Of a stretch of DNA of 64,000 nt, positions 25,777 through 33,969 are shown in pieces; the stretch's first letter is position 1; each line of letters starts with the position of its first letter. Made by a program: the position numbers and the translations under genes. The DNA lies in assembly GCF_014196305.1 (NCBI RefSeq), contig NZ_JACIDJ010000001.1, positions 585,683-649,682 of the forward strand, in the 5' to 3' direction. Source of the DNA: Roseococcus suduntuyensis (GTDB taxonomy: Bacteria > Pseudomonadota > Alphaproteobacteria > Acetobacterales > Acetobacteraceae). The notes under the pieces are model-generated. The model did no database searches and had not been told where the DNA came from. It saw only the letters and a list, made by a program, of their open reading frames with translations.

Positions 25777-26556
25777 TCAAGCTTTGGGGGCCATCAGGGC
25801 ATGCATCAGCACGGCCGTGGCGGCGGCCACGTTCAGGCTTTCCACCAGGCCGCTGCCCGAAAGTGTGACGCGGGCCTCGCAGCAGGCCAGCACCTCGGGC
25901 GAGGGGCCGCTCTCCTCATTGCCCAGCACCAGCGCGATGGGCTTGCGGCGCGGCAGTGCCTCGGGCCGCTGCCCGCCCGCCGCCACGGCCGCCGTGACGA
26001 GCAACTGGCCCGAGAGGCGGCGCAGCAGGCTGGGCAGATGCTCGGCGCGGAAGACGGCCATGTGCTCCAGCCCGCCCTCCGAGGTGCGGTAGGCGGCATC
26101 CGACAGGTCCGCCTGGCGCGAATCATCGGACAGGATCATGGCCTTGGCGCCGAAGAAGGCGGCACCCCGGGCGATGGCGCCGAGGTTGTGCGGGTTGCCG
26201 ATGCCGTCCAGCACCGGCAGCACCGGCCCGGCGAAGAGGATGGGCGGCGGCGGGTTGGGCATGGGGAGCGCCCGGCGCGGCTCGGCGAGGGCGACGATGC
26301 CGCCATGGTGCTCGGTGCCCGCGATGCGGGTGAGCTCGTCGTCCAGCACCTCGCGATAGGCCTTGTGATGGCGCGCGAGATAGCGGCAGAGCGGGCCGGC
26401 CACGGGGCGGCGCTCGGCCAGGTAATGCAGGCGGATGACCGCCTCCGGCCGGCGGATGAACAAGGCGCGCACGGCATTCACGCCACAGATGCGGGCGGGT
26501 TCCGGCCGGCGGGGACGGGGCGCCTCGCCCCAGCCTTCAGGAATTTGCGAGGGCAT
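25777..26556 (-). CDS. TrmH/SpoU-family RNA 2'-O-methyltransferase
   Basis: A 259-residue SPOUT-class enzyme that would methylate a ribose in tRNA or rRNA. It has an N-terminal substrate-binding domain (ICGVNAVRALFIRRPEAV) and the trefoil-knot SPOUT domain with PVLDGIGNPHNLGAIARGAAFFGA (motif 1), LVLGNEESGPSPEVLACCE (motif 2) and SGSGLVESLNVAAATAVLMH (motif 3). The Asn, Glu and Ser/Asn of these motifs are present. Which RNA position is modified cannot be told. The ATG at 26556 lies 20 bases inside the preceding dehydrogenase gene's end, so they are probably co-transcribed. Confidence 0.87.
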   Translation of the reverse strand: MPSQIPEGWGEAPRPRRPEPARICGVNAVRALFIRRPEAVIRLHYLAERRPVAGPLCRYLARHHKAYREVLDDELTRIAGTEHHGGIVALAEPRRALPMPNPPPPILFAGPVLPVLDGIGNPHNLGAIARGAAFFGAKAMILSDDSRQADLSDAAYRTSEGGLEHMAVFRAEHLPSLLRRLSGQLLVTAAVAAGGQRPEALPRRKPIALVLGNEESGPSPEVLACCEARVTLSGSGLVESLNVAAATAVLMHALMAPKA

Positions 26557-27550
26557 GGAGTTGATCCAGCACGGGCTGGGGCACGGCCAGGCCCTGGGTG
26601 ACGGCGTTGGCGCGCAGGATTTCGCGCCGGGCGCCGGGCAGGCGCACGCCCTCATCCCCCAGCATGGCGGTGATCAGGGCCTCCACGCGGTCCAGATAGG
26701 CGGCGTGGCCGGCCAGCGCGCCCGGGTCCACCGCCAGCAGGGTGTGGCCGAGGCGCGGCGGGTTGGAGGAAGGGGCGAAGAAGCTGTCGGCCTCGAAGCC
26801 GAAGGCGGCGGCGCCCAGCGAGACGCAGAGGAGTTCCACCACCAGGGCCAGCGCCGCGCCCTTCGTGCCGCCCATGGCCAGCATGGCGCCGTCCAGCGCG
26901 GCCTTGGCGTCGGTGGTGGGGTTGCCCTCGGCGTCCAGCGCCCAGCCCTCGGGGATGGGGCGGCCTTCCTTGGCGGCGACCATGATCTTGCCGCGTGCGA
27001 CCTCGGACAGCGCCAGATCCACCAGCAAGGGCGGCCCCTTGCGGCGCGGGAAGGCGGCGGCCACGGGGTTGGTGCCCAGCAGCGGGCGCCGCCCGCCCGG
27101 CACCGGCATGGCGTAGGGCGAATTGGTGAAGGCCAGCGCCACCAGCCCGCGCTCGGCCAGCCGCCGCACGGGCAGCGACATGGCGCCCGCATGGTGGCTG
27201 TTGGTGACGGTGACGAAGCTGACGCCATGGGCGATGGCGCGGGCGGCCGCTTCGGCCTCGGCCAGCGCGAGCGCGGGGTAGGCCAACCCGTTGCCGGCAT
27301 CCACCAGGGCGGCGCCGCCACGCTCGGCCGTCACGCGCGGGGTGGCGTCGCCCTTGGCGCGTCCCTCGCGCAGATAACCCGCATACATGGCCACGCGGGA
27401 GAGGCCGTGCCCGCCCTGCCCCTCCGCCTCGGCGGCGACCAGGGCGGCGGCGGTGAGGCGGGCCATCTCGGGGTTCGCCCCCGCGGCGGAGAGCGCGCGG
27501 GCGGCGAGGGTCTCGGCTTCGCCGAGGCTCAGGCGTGGCTGGTCATTCAT
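26537..27550 (-). CDS. Malate/L-lactate dehydrogenase family oxidoreductase
   Basis: A 337-residue NAD(P)-dependent oxidoreductase of the type-2 malate/lactate/sulfolactate/ureidoglycolate dehydrogenase family, distinct from Rossmann-fold dehydrogenases. Visible marks include GGHGLSRVAMYAGYLREG, TVTNSHHAGAMS with the catalytic-type His, ALAFTNSPYAMPVPGG and the GTNPVAAAFP segment. The substrate is a 2-hydroxy acid or ureidoglycolate and cannot be fixed. It lies just after a Bug-type carboxylate receptor gene on the same strand, which fits a role in organic-acid use. Confidence 0.87.
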   Translation of the reverse strand: MNDQPRLSLGEAETLAARALSAAGANPEMARLTAAALVAAEAEGQGGHGLSRVAMYAGYLREGRAKGDATPRVTAERGGAALVDAGNGLAYPALALAEAEAAARAIAHGVSFVTVTNSHHAGAMSLPVRRLAERGLVALAFTNSPYAMPVPGGRRPLLGTNPVAAAFPRRKGPPLLVDLALSEVARGKIMVAAKEGRPIPEGWALDAEGNPTTDAKAALDGAMLAMGGTKGAALALVVELLCVSLGAAAFGFEADSFFAPSSNPPRLGHTLLAVDPGALAGHAAYLDRVEALITAMLGDEGVRLPGARREILRANAVTQGLAVPQPVLDQLHALANS

Positions 27551-27612
27551 GCGCTTCCTTGAAGCGCGGATGGGCCGCCGCGTCCATCACGGCGGCCCGG
27601 AGCGTGGCGGTG

Positions 27613-28590
27613 TCAGGCGTCCACGCGGATATTCGCCTCGCGCACCAGCTGCGCCCAGCGGTCCACCTCCTGGGCCATGAAGCCCTTGGAGCGGTCGGGG
27701 TCCCAGCCCAGCACGTCGAAGCCGCCTTCCTCGGCGCGGCGGCGGGTGTCGGCGTGCTGGATGGCGCCCTGGGTGGCGCGACTGATCTCCGCGAAGACGG
27801 GCGCAGGGACGGCGGCGTTGGTCAGCACCGCGGTCCAGTTGGTCATGGTGAGTTCCGGCGCGCCGGCCTCGGCCACGGTGGGCACGTCGGGGATGAGGCG
27901 GTGCCGTTCCGTGCCGGTGGTGGCCAGCGCGCGCAGGCGGCCGCCCTGGATCTGGCCCAGGCATTCGGGAAGGTTGGAGACGATCAGGTCCAGGTTGCCG
28001 CCGGCGAGGTCCGTCACCGAGGGCGCGCCGCCGCGATAGGGCACATGGGTGATGTTGGTGCCGGCGCGCGAGGCCTGGCGGAACAGCTCCAGCCCCAGAT
28101 GCGGCGGGGAGCCATTGCCGGACGAGCCGCCATTCATGGTGCGCGACCGCGCCTGTTCCATCAGCTCGGCCAGGGTGCGGGCGGGATTGTTGGCGTTCAC
28201 CACCACCACCAGCGGCAGCGAGCCCAGCACCGAGACGGGCGCGAAGTCTCGCATCAGGTTGTAGGGCGCGTTGGGGAAGAGCGAGACATTGACCGTGTGG
28301 GTCATGGTGATGGCCAGCAGGGTGTGGCCATCGGGCGGCGACTTGGCGGCGGCGTCGGCGCCGATCAGCGCGTTGCCGCCGGCGCGGTTCTCGACCACCA
28401 CCGGCCGGTTCCAGGTGTCGGACAGGCGCTGGGCCACGAGGCGCGCCATGATGTCGGTCAGGCCGGCCGGCGGGAAGGGCACGATGTAGCGCAGGTTGCG
28501 GTCGGGGAAGGCCTGGGTCTGGGCCTGGGCGGCGAGGGGCAGGGCAGCGAACGGCAAGGCCGACAGCGCCATGCGGCGGGTCAGGGACAT
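27613..28590 (-). CDS. Bug/TTT-family tripartite tricarboxylate receptor
   Basis: A 325-residue periplasmic binding protein of the Bug (TctC-like) family, usually specific for a carboxylate or aromatic acid. The signal peptide LTRRMALSALPFAALPLAAQA is twin-arginine-like. Family motifs include RYIVPFPPAGLTDIMARLV, VVENRAGGNALIGADAAAKSPPDGHTLL and HVPYRGGAPSVTDLAGGNLDL. ATG at 28590 with GGAGGA four bases upstream; an upstream ATG 12 bases away is less likely. No TctA/TctB membrane genes are nearby, as is common for Bug proteins. Paired with the dehydrogenase gene downstream. Confidence 0.88.
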   Translation of the reverse strand: MSLTRRMALSALPFAALPLAAQAQTQAFPDRNLRYIVPFPPAGLTDIMARLVAQRLSDTWNRPVVVENRAGGNALIGADAAAKSPPDGHTLLAITMTHTVNVSLFPNAPYNLMRDFAPVSVLGSLPLVVVVNANNPARTLAELMEQARSRTMNGGSSGNGSPPHLGLELFRQASRAGTNITHVPYRGGAPSVTDLAGGNLDLIVSNLPECLGQIQGGRLRALATTGTERHRLIPDVPTVAEAGAPELTMTNWTAVLTNAAVPAPVFAEISRATQGAIQHADTRRRAEEGGFDVLGWDPDRSKGFMAQEVDRWAQLVREANIRVDA

Positions 28591-28720
28591 GAATTCCTCC
28601 ATTCACGGCGCTTGCTGCGCCGCATTGCCGCTGAGCATGGCAGGGGGGGATGGGGGCGCCAAGCCCAAAGACTTCCCGCCGGGCCGCCGCGGGTGGAGGA
28701 TGGCGGCCGGAGGATGATCA

Positions 28721-29836
28721 ATGACCGTGCCCTTTCCTTTGCCAGACGCCAGCCCCGCCGAACTCGGCCTCGACCCTGGGCGGCTGGAGGCGCTCTGTGC
28801 CCGCATCGAGGCCGATATCGCGGCCGAACACCATTCCGGCGCGCAGCTCGCCATCGCGCGGCATGGACGGCTCGCGTTGCACCGCAGCTTTGGTGAGGCG
28901 CGCCCTGGCGTGAAGGCGACGGCGGAGACGCTGTGGCTGCTCTATTCCAACACCAAGGTGCTGACGGCGGCCGCCCTGTGGCTGCTGGCCGAGCGGGGCG
29001 CGCTGCGCTTGAGCGACACCGTGGCCGAGCACCTTCCGGGCTTCGAGACGGGCGGCAAGGGTGCCATCACCTTCATCGAGCTACTGACCCACCAGGCGGG
29101 TTTCCCCAGCGCCGAAGTGCCCGCCGAGGCCTGGGAGGACCCCGCCAAGCTGCGCGAGGTGGTGTGCGATTTCAGCCTGGAATGGGCGCCTGGCAGCCTG
29201 GTGCGTTACCACCCTGCCGCGGCCCATTGGGTGGCGGCGGCGGTGATCCGCGCCGTGACGGGCGAGGATCACCGCGCCTTCCTGCGCCGCAACATCATCG
29301 AGCCGCTGCGGCTGGAGCGGGAACTCTTCGTGGGCCTGCCCGAGGCCGAAGCGCCCCGCGTGGCCGACATGCGCGACGTGGACGGCAGCGTGCGGATGCC
29401 CGAGGGCAGCCAGGCGCACCGCGCAGCGGGCATCCCGGGCGGGGGAGGCTATGGCACGGCGCGCGCCATGGCGGCCTTCTACCAGGCGCTGTTGGGTGGG
29501 GGTGCCTTGGCGGGGCGGCGCATCCTGTCGCCGCGCAGCGTCGAATATGCCGTACGGAACTACACGGGTGACCGGCCGGACGAATACAACGGCATGCCCA
29601 TGCACCGGGGCCTGGGGCCGCATCTGCGGGGCACCACGCCTGCCATCCGGGGGCTGGGCGCCATCGCACACCCCTCCACCTTCGGGCATGGCGGCGTGGG
29701 GTCGTCCTATTGCTGGGGAGACCCGGCTTCGGGGGTGAGCTTCGCCTTCCTGTCGAACACGCGGCAGAGCGAGGAATTCCATGGGCCGCGCATGGACACG
29801 CTCAGCACCATGGCGCACGCCGCCATCATTTCGTGA
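28721..29836 (+). CDS. Serine hydrolase (class C beta-lactamase/esterase family)
   Basis: A 371-residue protein of the beta-lactamase-related serine hydrolase family (penicillin-binding-like esterases). The nucleophile motif SNTK (SxxK; in LYSNTKVLTAAALWLL) lies near residue 76. The second motif region reads LVRYHPAAAHWVA near residue 160, with a Tyr but no Asn in the YxN position. A late FGHGGVGSSYCWGD near residue 325 takes the place of the KTG motif. No signal peptide, so it is probably a cytoplasmic esterase rather than a lactamase. GGAGG at 28709-28713 supports the ATG. It ends 11 bases inside the convergent parB gene. Confidence 0.82.
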   Translation: MTVPFPLPDASPAELGLDPGRLEALCARIEADIAAEHHSGAQLAIARHGRLALHRSFGEARPGVKATAETLWLLYSNTKVLTAAALWLLAERGALRLSDTVAEHLPGFETGGKGAITFIELLTHQAGFPSAEVPAEAWEDPAKLREVVCDFSLEWAPGSLVRYHPAAAHWVAAAVIRAVTGEDHRAFLRRNIIEPLRLERELFVGLPEAEAPRVADMRDVDGSVRMPEGSQAHRAAGIPGGGGYGTARAMAAFYQALLGGGALAGRRILSPRSVEYAVRNYTGDRPDEYNGMPMHRGLGPHLRGTTPAIRGLGAIAHPSTFGHGGVGSSYCWGDPASGVSFAFLSNTRQSEEFHGPRMDTLSTMAHAAIIS

Positions 29837-30677
29837 GGAGGCGGACGATCCCGTCGAGCTGGTCGAGGTCCTTGTAGGACAGCACCACCTGCCCCCCGCG
29901 CGGCCCGTGCTTGATGGCGACCTTGAGGCCGAGATGCGCGATGATCTTCTGCTCGATCGCGCGGGTGTCGGCGTCCGAGCGGGGCGCGCGCGGGGCCGGG
30001 GGCAGGTTGCGGCTGGCGGCCAGCGCCTCGGCCTGGCGCACGTTCAGGCCGCGGTCCACCACCTGAAGGGCCAGGCCGACCGGGTCCTTGGCGGTGAGCA
30101 GGGCGCGGGCGTGGCCGGCGGTCAGCGCGCCCTCTCGCAGCAATTCGCGCACACGGTCGGGCAGTTGCAGCAGGCGTAGCGTGTTGGCGATGTGCGGGCG
30201 GCTCTTGCCGACGGCGCGGGCAAGGGCGTCCTGCGTCAGGCCGAACTGCTCGACGAGGCGGCCATAGCCTTCGGCCTCTTCCAGCGCGTTGAGGTCCTGG
30301 CGCTGGAGGTTTTCCACGAGGCCCGCGGCCATGGCTTCGCGGTCCGACAGGTCGCGCACCAAAGCCGGCACCTCGTGGAGGCCGGCGGCCTGGGCGGCGC
30401 GCCAGCGACGTTCGCCACCGATGATCTCGAAGCGCTGGCCGCGGCTGGATTTCAGCGGGCGCACCAGGATGGGCTGCAGCACGCCATGCTCGCGGATGGA
30501 GCCGGCGAGTTCGGCCAGGGCCGCTTCGTCCATGGCCTCGCGCGGCTGAAAGGCGCCGGGTTCGATGGACGCAACGGGGAGGTGGCGCAGGCCTGGGGTG
30601 TTGGCCCCGGTACTGGCAGCCGCGGCATCGCCCAGCAGGGCCGAAAGGCCACGGCCCAAGGCGGGGGGCTTGCTCAT
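29826..30677 (-). CDS. parB: Chromosome-partitioning protein ParB
   Basis: A 283-residue ParB CTPase and clamp that loads at parS and directs segregation. The N-terminal CTP-binding domain has REAMDEAALAELAGSIREHG, QPILVRP and the signature GERRWRAAQAAG near residue 80. The central HTH that reads parS follows (EAEGYGRLVEQFGLTQDALARAVGKSRPHIANTLRLL), and the C-terminal dimerisation domain ends LSYKDLDQLDGIVRLL. Two perfect parS sites lie at 32040-32095. Overlaps parA by four bases. Confidence 0.96.
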   Translation of the reverse strand: MSKPPALGRGLSALLGDAAAASTGANTPGLRHLPVASIEPGAFQPREAMDEAALAELAGSIREHGVLQPILVRPLKSSRGQRFEIIGGERRWRAAQAAGLHEVPALVRDLSDREAMAAGLVENLQRQDLNALEEAEGYGRLVEQFGLTQDALARAVGKSRPHIANTLRLLQLPDRVRELLREGALTAGHARALLTAKDPVGLALQVVDRGLNVRQAEALAASRNLPPAPRAPRSDADTRAIEQKIIAHLGLKVAIKHGPRGGQVVLSYKDLDQLDGIVRLLTK

Positions 30678-31492
30678 GTGGTGGCCTCCTGGCGGAGCCG
30701 CGCGCGATGGCGGCGGAGGAATTCGGCGGCAAGGCGGGTGTAGGCATCGGCCCCGGGCGAGCGCGGGTCATACAGCGTCACGGGCAGGCCGTGCGAAGGC
30801 GCCTCGGAGACGCGGACGTTGCGCGGAATGACCGTCTCATAGACCTGCTGCTTGAAGAAGCCGCGGACATCGTTCTCCACCGCCTCGGAGAGGTTGTTGC
30901 GGCGGTCCAGCATGGTCAGCACGATGCCTTCCAGGCGCAGCGCGGGGTTGAAGCCGCCGCGCACCCGCTCCAGCGTCTGCATGATCTGGGACATGCCTTC
31001 CAGCGCGTAGAATTCTGCCTGGAGGGGGACCATGACGGCCTCGGCCGCCACCAGCGCGTTCAGGGTCAGCAGGCCGAGCGAGGGCGGGCAGTCCAGCAGC
31101 ACCCAGTCCACGCCGCGCAGACGTTCGGCGCCGGCCTCGATCGCGGTCTTCAGGCGGGATTCACGGCGGGAGAGGTCGGCCAGCTCCAGCTCGGCACCGG
31201 CCAGGTCCTGATCGGCGGGCACGAGATGGAGGTTCTTCACGGCGGTGGGACGGATGACCTCGGCCAGGGGGCGGCCATCGATCAGCAGGGCGTAGCTGCC
31301 CGCGCCACGATCCGCCCGTGCCACGCCGAGGCCGGTGGAGGCATTGCCCTGCGGATCGAGGTCGATCAGCAGCACCTTCTGCCGCGCGGCAAGGGCGGCG
31401 GCCAGGTTCACGGCGGTCGTGGTCTTGCCCACGCCACCCTTCTGGTTGGCGAGGGCGAGGATGCGCGGCGGCGGGGTGTCAAACGACTTCAG
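30674..31492 (-). CDS. parA: Chromosome-partitioning ATPase ParA
   Basis: A ParA/Soj ATPase that moves ParB-bound origins. The deviant Walker A, NQKGGVGKTTT, is intact, with the Asp of LIDLDPQGNAS and DWVLLDCPPSLGLLTLNAL as the remaining ATPase motifs. The start is unusual: between the in-frame TGA at 31505-31507 and the Walker A there is no ATG, GTG or TTG. The only plausible start is CTG at 31490-31492, giving 272 residues beginning [20 protein letters not shown] at 31432 lies inside the Walker A and would destroy it. The 5' end overlaps the end of rsmG, so translational coupling is likely. Identity is certain; the start is not. Confidence 0.93.
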   Translation of the reverse strand: MKSFDTPPPRILALANQKGGVGKTTTAVNLAAALAARQKVLLIDLDPQGNASTGLGVARADRGAGSYALLIDGRPLAEVIRPTAVKNLHLVPADQDLAGAELELADLSRRESRLKTAIEAGAERLRGVDWVLLDCPPSLGLLTLNALVAAEAVMVPLQAEFYALEGMSQIMQTLERVRGGFNPALRLEGIVLTMLDRRNNLSEAVENDVRGFFKQQVYETVIPRNVRVSEAPSHGLPVTLYDPRSPGADAYTRLAAEFLRRHRARLRQEATT

Positions 31493-32123
31493 GGCGAATC
31501 TCGCTCAGCCGGAAAATGGTGGCGGCAGCGTCCGTCCGGCTCGCGAACCGCTCGACCCGCATAAACCAATGCGGCGCGGCGGCCGTCAACTCCGCTTCAG
31601 CGGTTCTGCCCTTTGGAAAGACCGCAACGCCGCCTGGGGCCAGCAGGCGCGCGGCGTGCGGCAGCAAATCCGTCAGTGGCGCAAGGGCGCGGGCGGTCAG
31701 GACGGTGAGTGGCGGCAGTTGCGCGGCCTCGATGCGGCGTGCGTGGACGCGCACATGGGGCAGGCCAAGCTGGCGCGTCGCCTCCATCAGAAAGGCGGAT
31801 TTGCGCCGATCCGATTCGACGAGGTGCGTTTCCTGCGCGCGCCCTATGGCGATGACGAGGCCTGGCAGTCCGCCACCGGAGCCGAGGTCCGCCAGGGGGC
31901 CGTCGGGTAGGAGCGGAAGAAGTTGCCAGCCATCCAGGATGTGGCGCTGCCACAGCACCTCTTCCGGCGCGGCGGCCACGAGGTTGATGCGGCCGTTCCA
32001 TTCCAACAGCAGGCGCAGATATGCACGCAGCCGCGCTTCTGTTTCACGTGAAACAGGGTGCTCCGGGGGCGGGTCAGGCTGTTTCACGTGAAACACGCAT
32101 TTGGCGCCGGAGGTGGACGGCAA
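31479..32123 (-). CDS. rsmG: 16S rRNA (guanine-527-N7) methyltransferase
   Basis: A 214-residue SAM-dependent methyltransferase that modifies G527 of 16S rRNA. The Gly-rich SAM motif [16 protein letters not shown] is near residue 80, and the [10 protein letters not shown] and GGVAVFPKG segments fit RsmG. Its N-terminus is translated through both parS sites, which supply the residues VFHVKQ and VSRET. Start is ambiguous: ATG at 32123 overlaps mnmG by 50 bases, while a GTG at 32087 lies within parS. Order mnmG-rsmG-parA-parB is the classic origin-proximal gene set. Confidence 0.92.
   Translation of the reverse strand: MPSTSGAKCVFHVKQPDPPPEHPVSRETEARLRAYLRLLLEWNGRINLVAAAPEEVLWQRHILDGWQLLPLLPDGPLADLGSGGGLPGLVIAIGRAQETHLVESDRRKSAFLMEATRQLGLPHVRVHARRIEAAQLPPLTVLTARALAPLTDLLPHAARLLAPGGVAVFPKGRTAEAELTAAAPHWFMRVERFASRTDAAATIFRLSEIRPEVV
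32040..32055. promoter_or_regulatory. parS centromere site 1
   Basis: A perfect copy of the 16-base palindrome TGTTTCACGTGAAACA, the nearly universal bacterial parS consensus bound by ParB. It lies within the rsmG coding region just 9-10 kb from nothing else of the kind, and 40 bases from a second identical copy. Because ParB-parS sites mark the origin region, it supports the origin call about 25 kb away. Confidence 0.96.
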
Positions 32124-33951
32124 GGGCCGCGAGGGCTGCGGGCGTCACGCCCGGGAGGCGGCCAGCGCTGCCCAGGGTGGCGGGGCGGGCGTGGTGCAGA
32201 CGGTCCCGCATTTCGTTGGACAGGCCGGCGATGGCGGCGAAGTCAATGTCGGCCGGGATCGCGAGGGCCTCCTCCCGTTCCAGCATCGCGCGCTCCGCCG
32301 CGTGGCGGTCGAGGTAGGGGGCATAGAGGGCTTCCGCCTCCAGATAGGCGCGGACGCGCGGTGGCAGGTCGGTCAGCCAGGGGAACAGCACTTCGATCGC
32401 GGCTGCCGCGGCGGCTGGCAGCGCCAGCACGTCGAAGAGGCTGCGCCAGCGGCCGTCCTGGTTGATGGGCATGCCGGCAGCCAGATACTGCGCGGGGGTC
32501 GCGCCTTCAGAGCGGGCGCGGGCCAGGGCGTCCTCCACCGCCCGCGCGAAGCTCCGGTGGGCGGCGGCGCGGGCCGGGCCGATGCAGCCCCAGGCCAGGC
32601 CATGGGCGGTCAGGCGCATCCCCGCATTGTCCGCCCGCAGGCTGAGCCGGTATTCGGAGCGCGCGGTGAGCATGCGGTAGGGTTCGCTGACGCCATGCAG
32701 GGTCAGGTCGTCCACGAGCACGCCCAGATAGGCGTCGGCCCGCGTCAGCGTTGCCGGCGTATCCCCGCCGCCCGCGCAATGCGCCGCGTTCACGCCGGCC
32801 AGCAGCCCCTGGGCCGCGGCCTCCTCATAGCCCGTGGTGCCGTTGATCTGCCCCGCCAGGAACAGGCGCGGCAAGGCGCGGCATTCCAGCGTGGGCCATA
32901 GCGCACGCGGGTCCACGTGGTCGTATTCGATGGCATAGCCGGGGCGCAGGATGGTGGTACGCTCCAGCCCCGGAATGGACGCCACCAGCGCGGCCTGGAC
33001 CTCCTCAGGCAGGCTGGTCGAGATGCCGTTGGGGTAGACGGTGGGGTCGTCCAGCCCCTCGGGTTCCAGGAAGATCTGATGGCGCGGCTTGTCGGCGAAG
33101 CGCACCACCTTGTCCTCGACCGAGGGGCAGTAGCGCGGGCCCACCCCCTCGATCCGCCCACCATAGACAGCCGAAAGGTGCAGGCTGCCGCGGATGATCT
33201 CATGCGTGCGGGCGGTGGTGTGGGTGATGCCGCATTCCACCTGGCGGTTGGTGATGCGCTCCGTCATCCAGGACAGAGGCTCCGGCTCCGCATCGCCCGG
33301 CTGAGATTCGAGGGCGGCCCAATCGATGGTGCGGCCATCCAGCCGCGGCGGTGTGCCGGTCTTGAGGCGCGCCAAGGGCAGCCCCAGCCGCTCCAGAGCA
33401 AGCGCCAACCCCACCGCCGGCGCCTCGTCCACGCGCCCGGCCGGAATGCGCCTCTCGCCGATATGGATCATGCCGCGCAAGAAGGTGCCGGTGGTGATGA
33501 CCAGCGCGCCACAGCCGATGCGACGGCCGGAGGCAGTCAGCACGCCAGTCAGCGCGCCATCTTCCAGCAGCGGGTCCTCGGCGGGATCACCCAGAACGCT
33601 CAGCCCCGGTGTTTCGGCCAACAGCGCCCCCACCGCCTGGCGATAGAGCTTGCGGTCCGCCTGGGCGCGCGGCCCGCGCACGGCCGGGCCCTTGCTGCGG
33701 TTCAGCAACTTGAAGTGGATGCCGGCGGCATCTGCGGCGCGGCCCATGATGCCGTCCAGCGCGTCCACCTCGCGCACCAGATGCCCCTTGCCGATGCCGC
33801 CGATGGCGGGGTTGCAGGACATCTCGCCCAGCTTGGCGGGATCATGGGTCAGCAGCAGCGTGCGGGCGCCGCAGCGCGAAGCGGCCGCCGCCGCCTCGCA
33901 GCCGGCATGGCCGCCGCCCACCACCACCACGTCATAGCGCATGTCGAACAT
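32074..33951 (-). CDS. mnmG: tRNA uridine-5-carboxymethylaminomethyl modification enzyme MnmG
   Basis: A 625-residue FAD enzyme that, with MnmE, makes cmnm5U or nm5U at the tRNA wobble position. The FAD-binding [14 protein letters not shown] starts the protein; [61 protein letters not shown] (with a catalytic-type Cys) and [16 protein letters not shown] follow in the expected order. The last residues VSRETA are encoded by parS site 2. Downstream genes rsmG, parA and parB are close or overlapping, and mnmE lies just upstream on the same strand. Confidence 0.96.
   Translation of the reverse strand: MFDMRYDVVVVGGGHAGCEAAAAASRCGARTLLLTHDPAKLGEMSCNPAIGGIGKGHLVREVDALDGIMGRAADAAGIHFKLLNRSKGPAVRGPRAQADRKLYRQAVGALLAETPGLSVLGDPAEDPLLEDGALTGVLTASGRRIGCGALVITTGTFLRGMIHIGERRIPAGRVDEAPAVGLALALERLGLPLARLKTGTPPRLDGRTIDWAALESQPGDAEPEPLSWMTERITNRQVECGITHTTARTHEIIRGSLHLSAVYGGRIEGVGPRYCPSVEDKVVRFADKPRHQIFLEPEGLDDPTVYPNGISTSLPEEVQAALVASIPGLERTTILRPGYAIEYDHVDPRALWPTLECRALPRLFLAGQINGTTGYEEAAAQGLLAGVNAAHCAGGGDTPATLTRADAYLGVLVDDLTLHGVSEPYRMLTARSEYRLSLRADNAGMRLTAHGLAWGCIGPARAAAHRSFARAVEDALARARSEGATPAQYLAAGMPINQDGRWRSLFDVLALPAAAAAAIEVLFPWLTDLPPRVRAYLEAEALYAPYLDRHAAERAMLEREEALAIPADIDFAAIAGLSNEMRDRLHHARPATLGSAGRLPGVTPAALAALAVHLRRQMRVSRETA
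32080..32095. promoter_or_regulatory. parS centromere site 2
   Basis: A second perfect TGTTTCACGTGAAACA, 40 bases (about four helical turns) from the first. It spans the C-terminal codons of mnmG (VSRET) and the N-terminal codons of rsmG in another frame, so one DNA segment encodes parts of two proteins and a centromere. Confidence 0.96.
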
Positions 33952-33969
33952 GCGGGGGCTATAGCACCG

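Noticed and set aside
31432-31432. GTG at 31432 as the parA start
   Set aside because: It would remove the first half of the Walker A motif (KGG), so it cannot give a working ParA.
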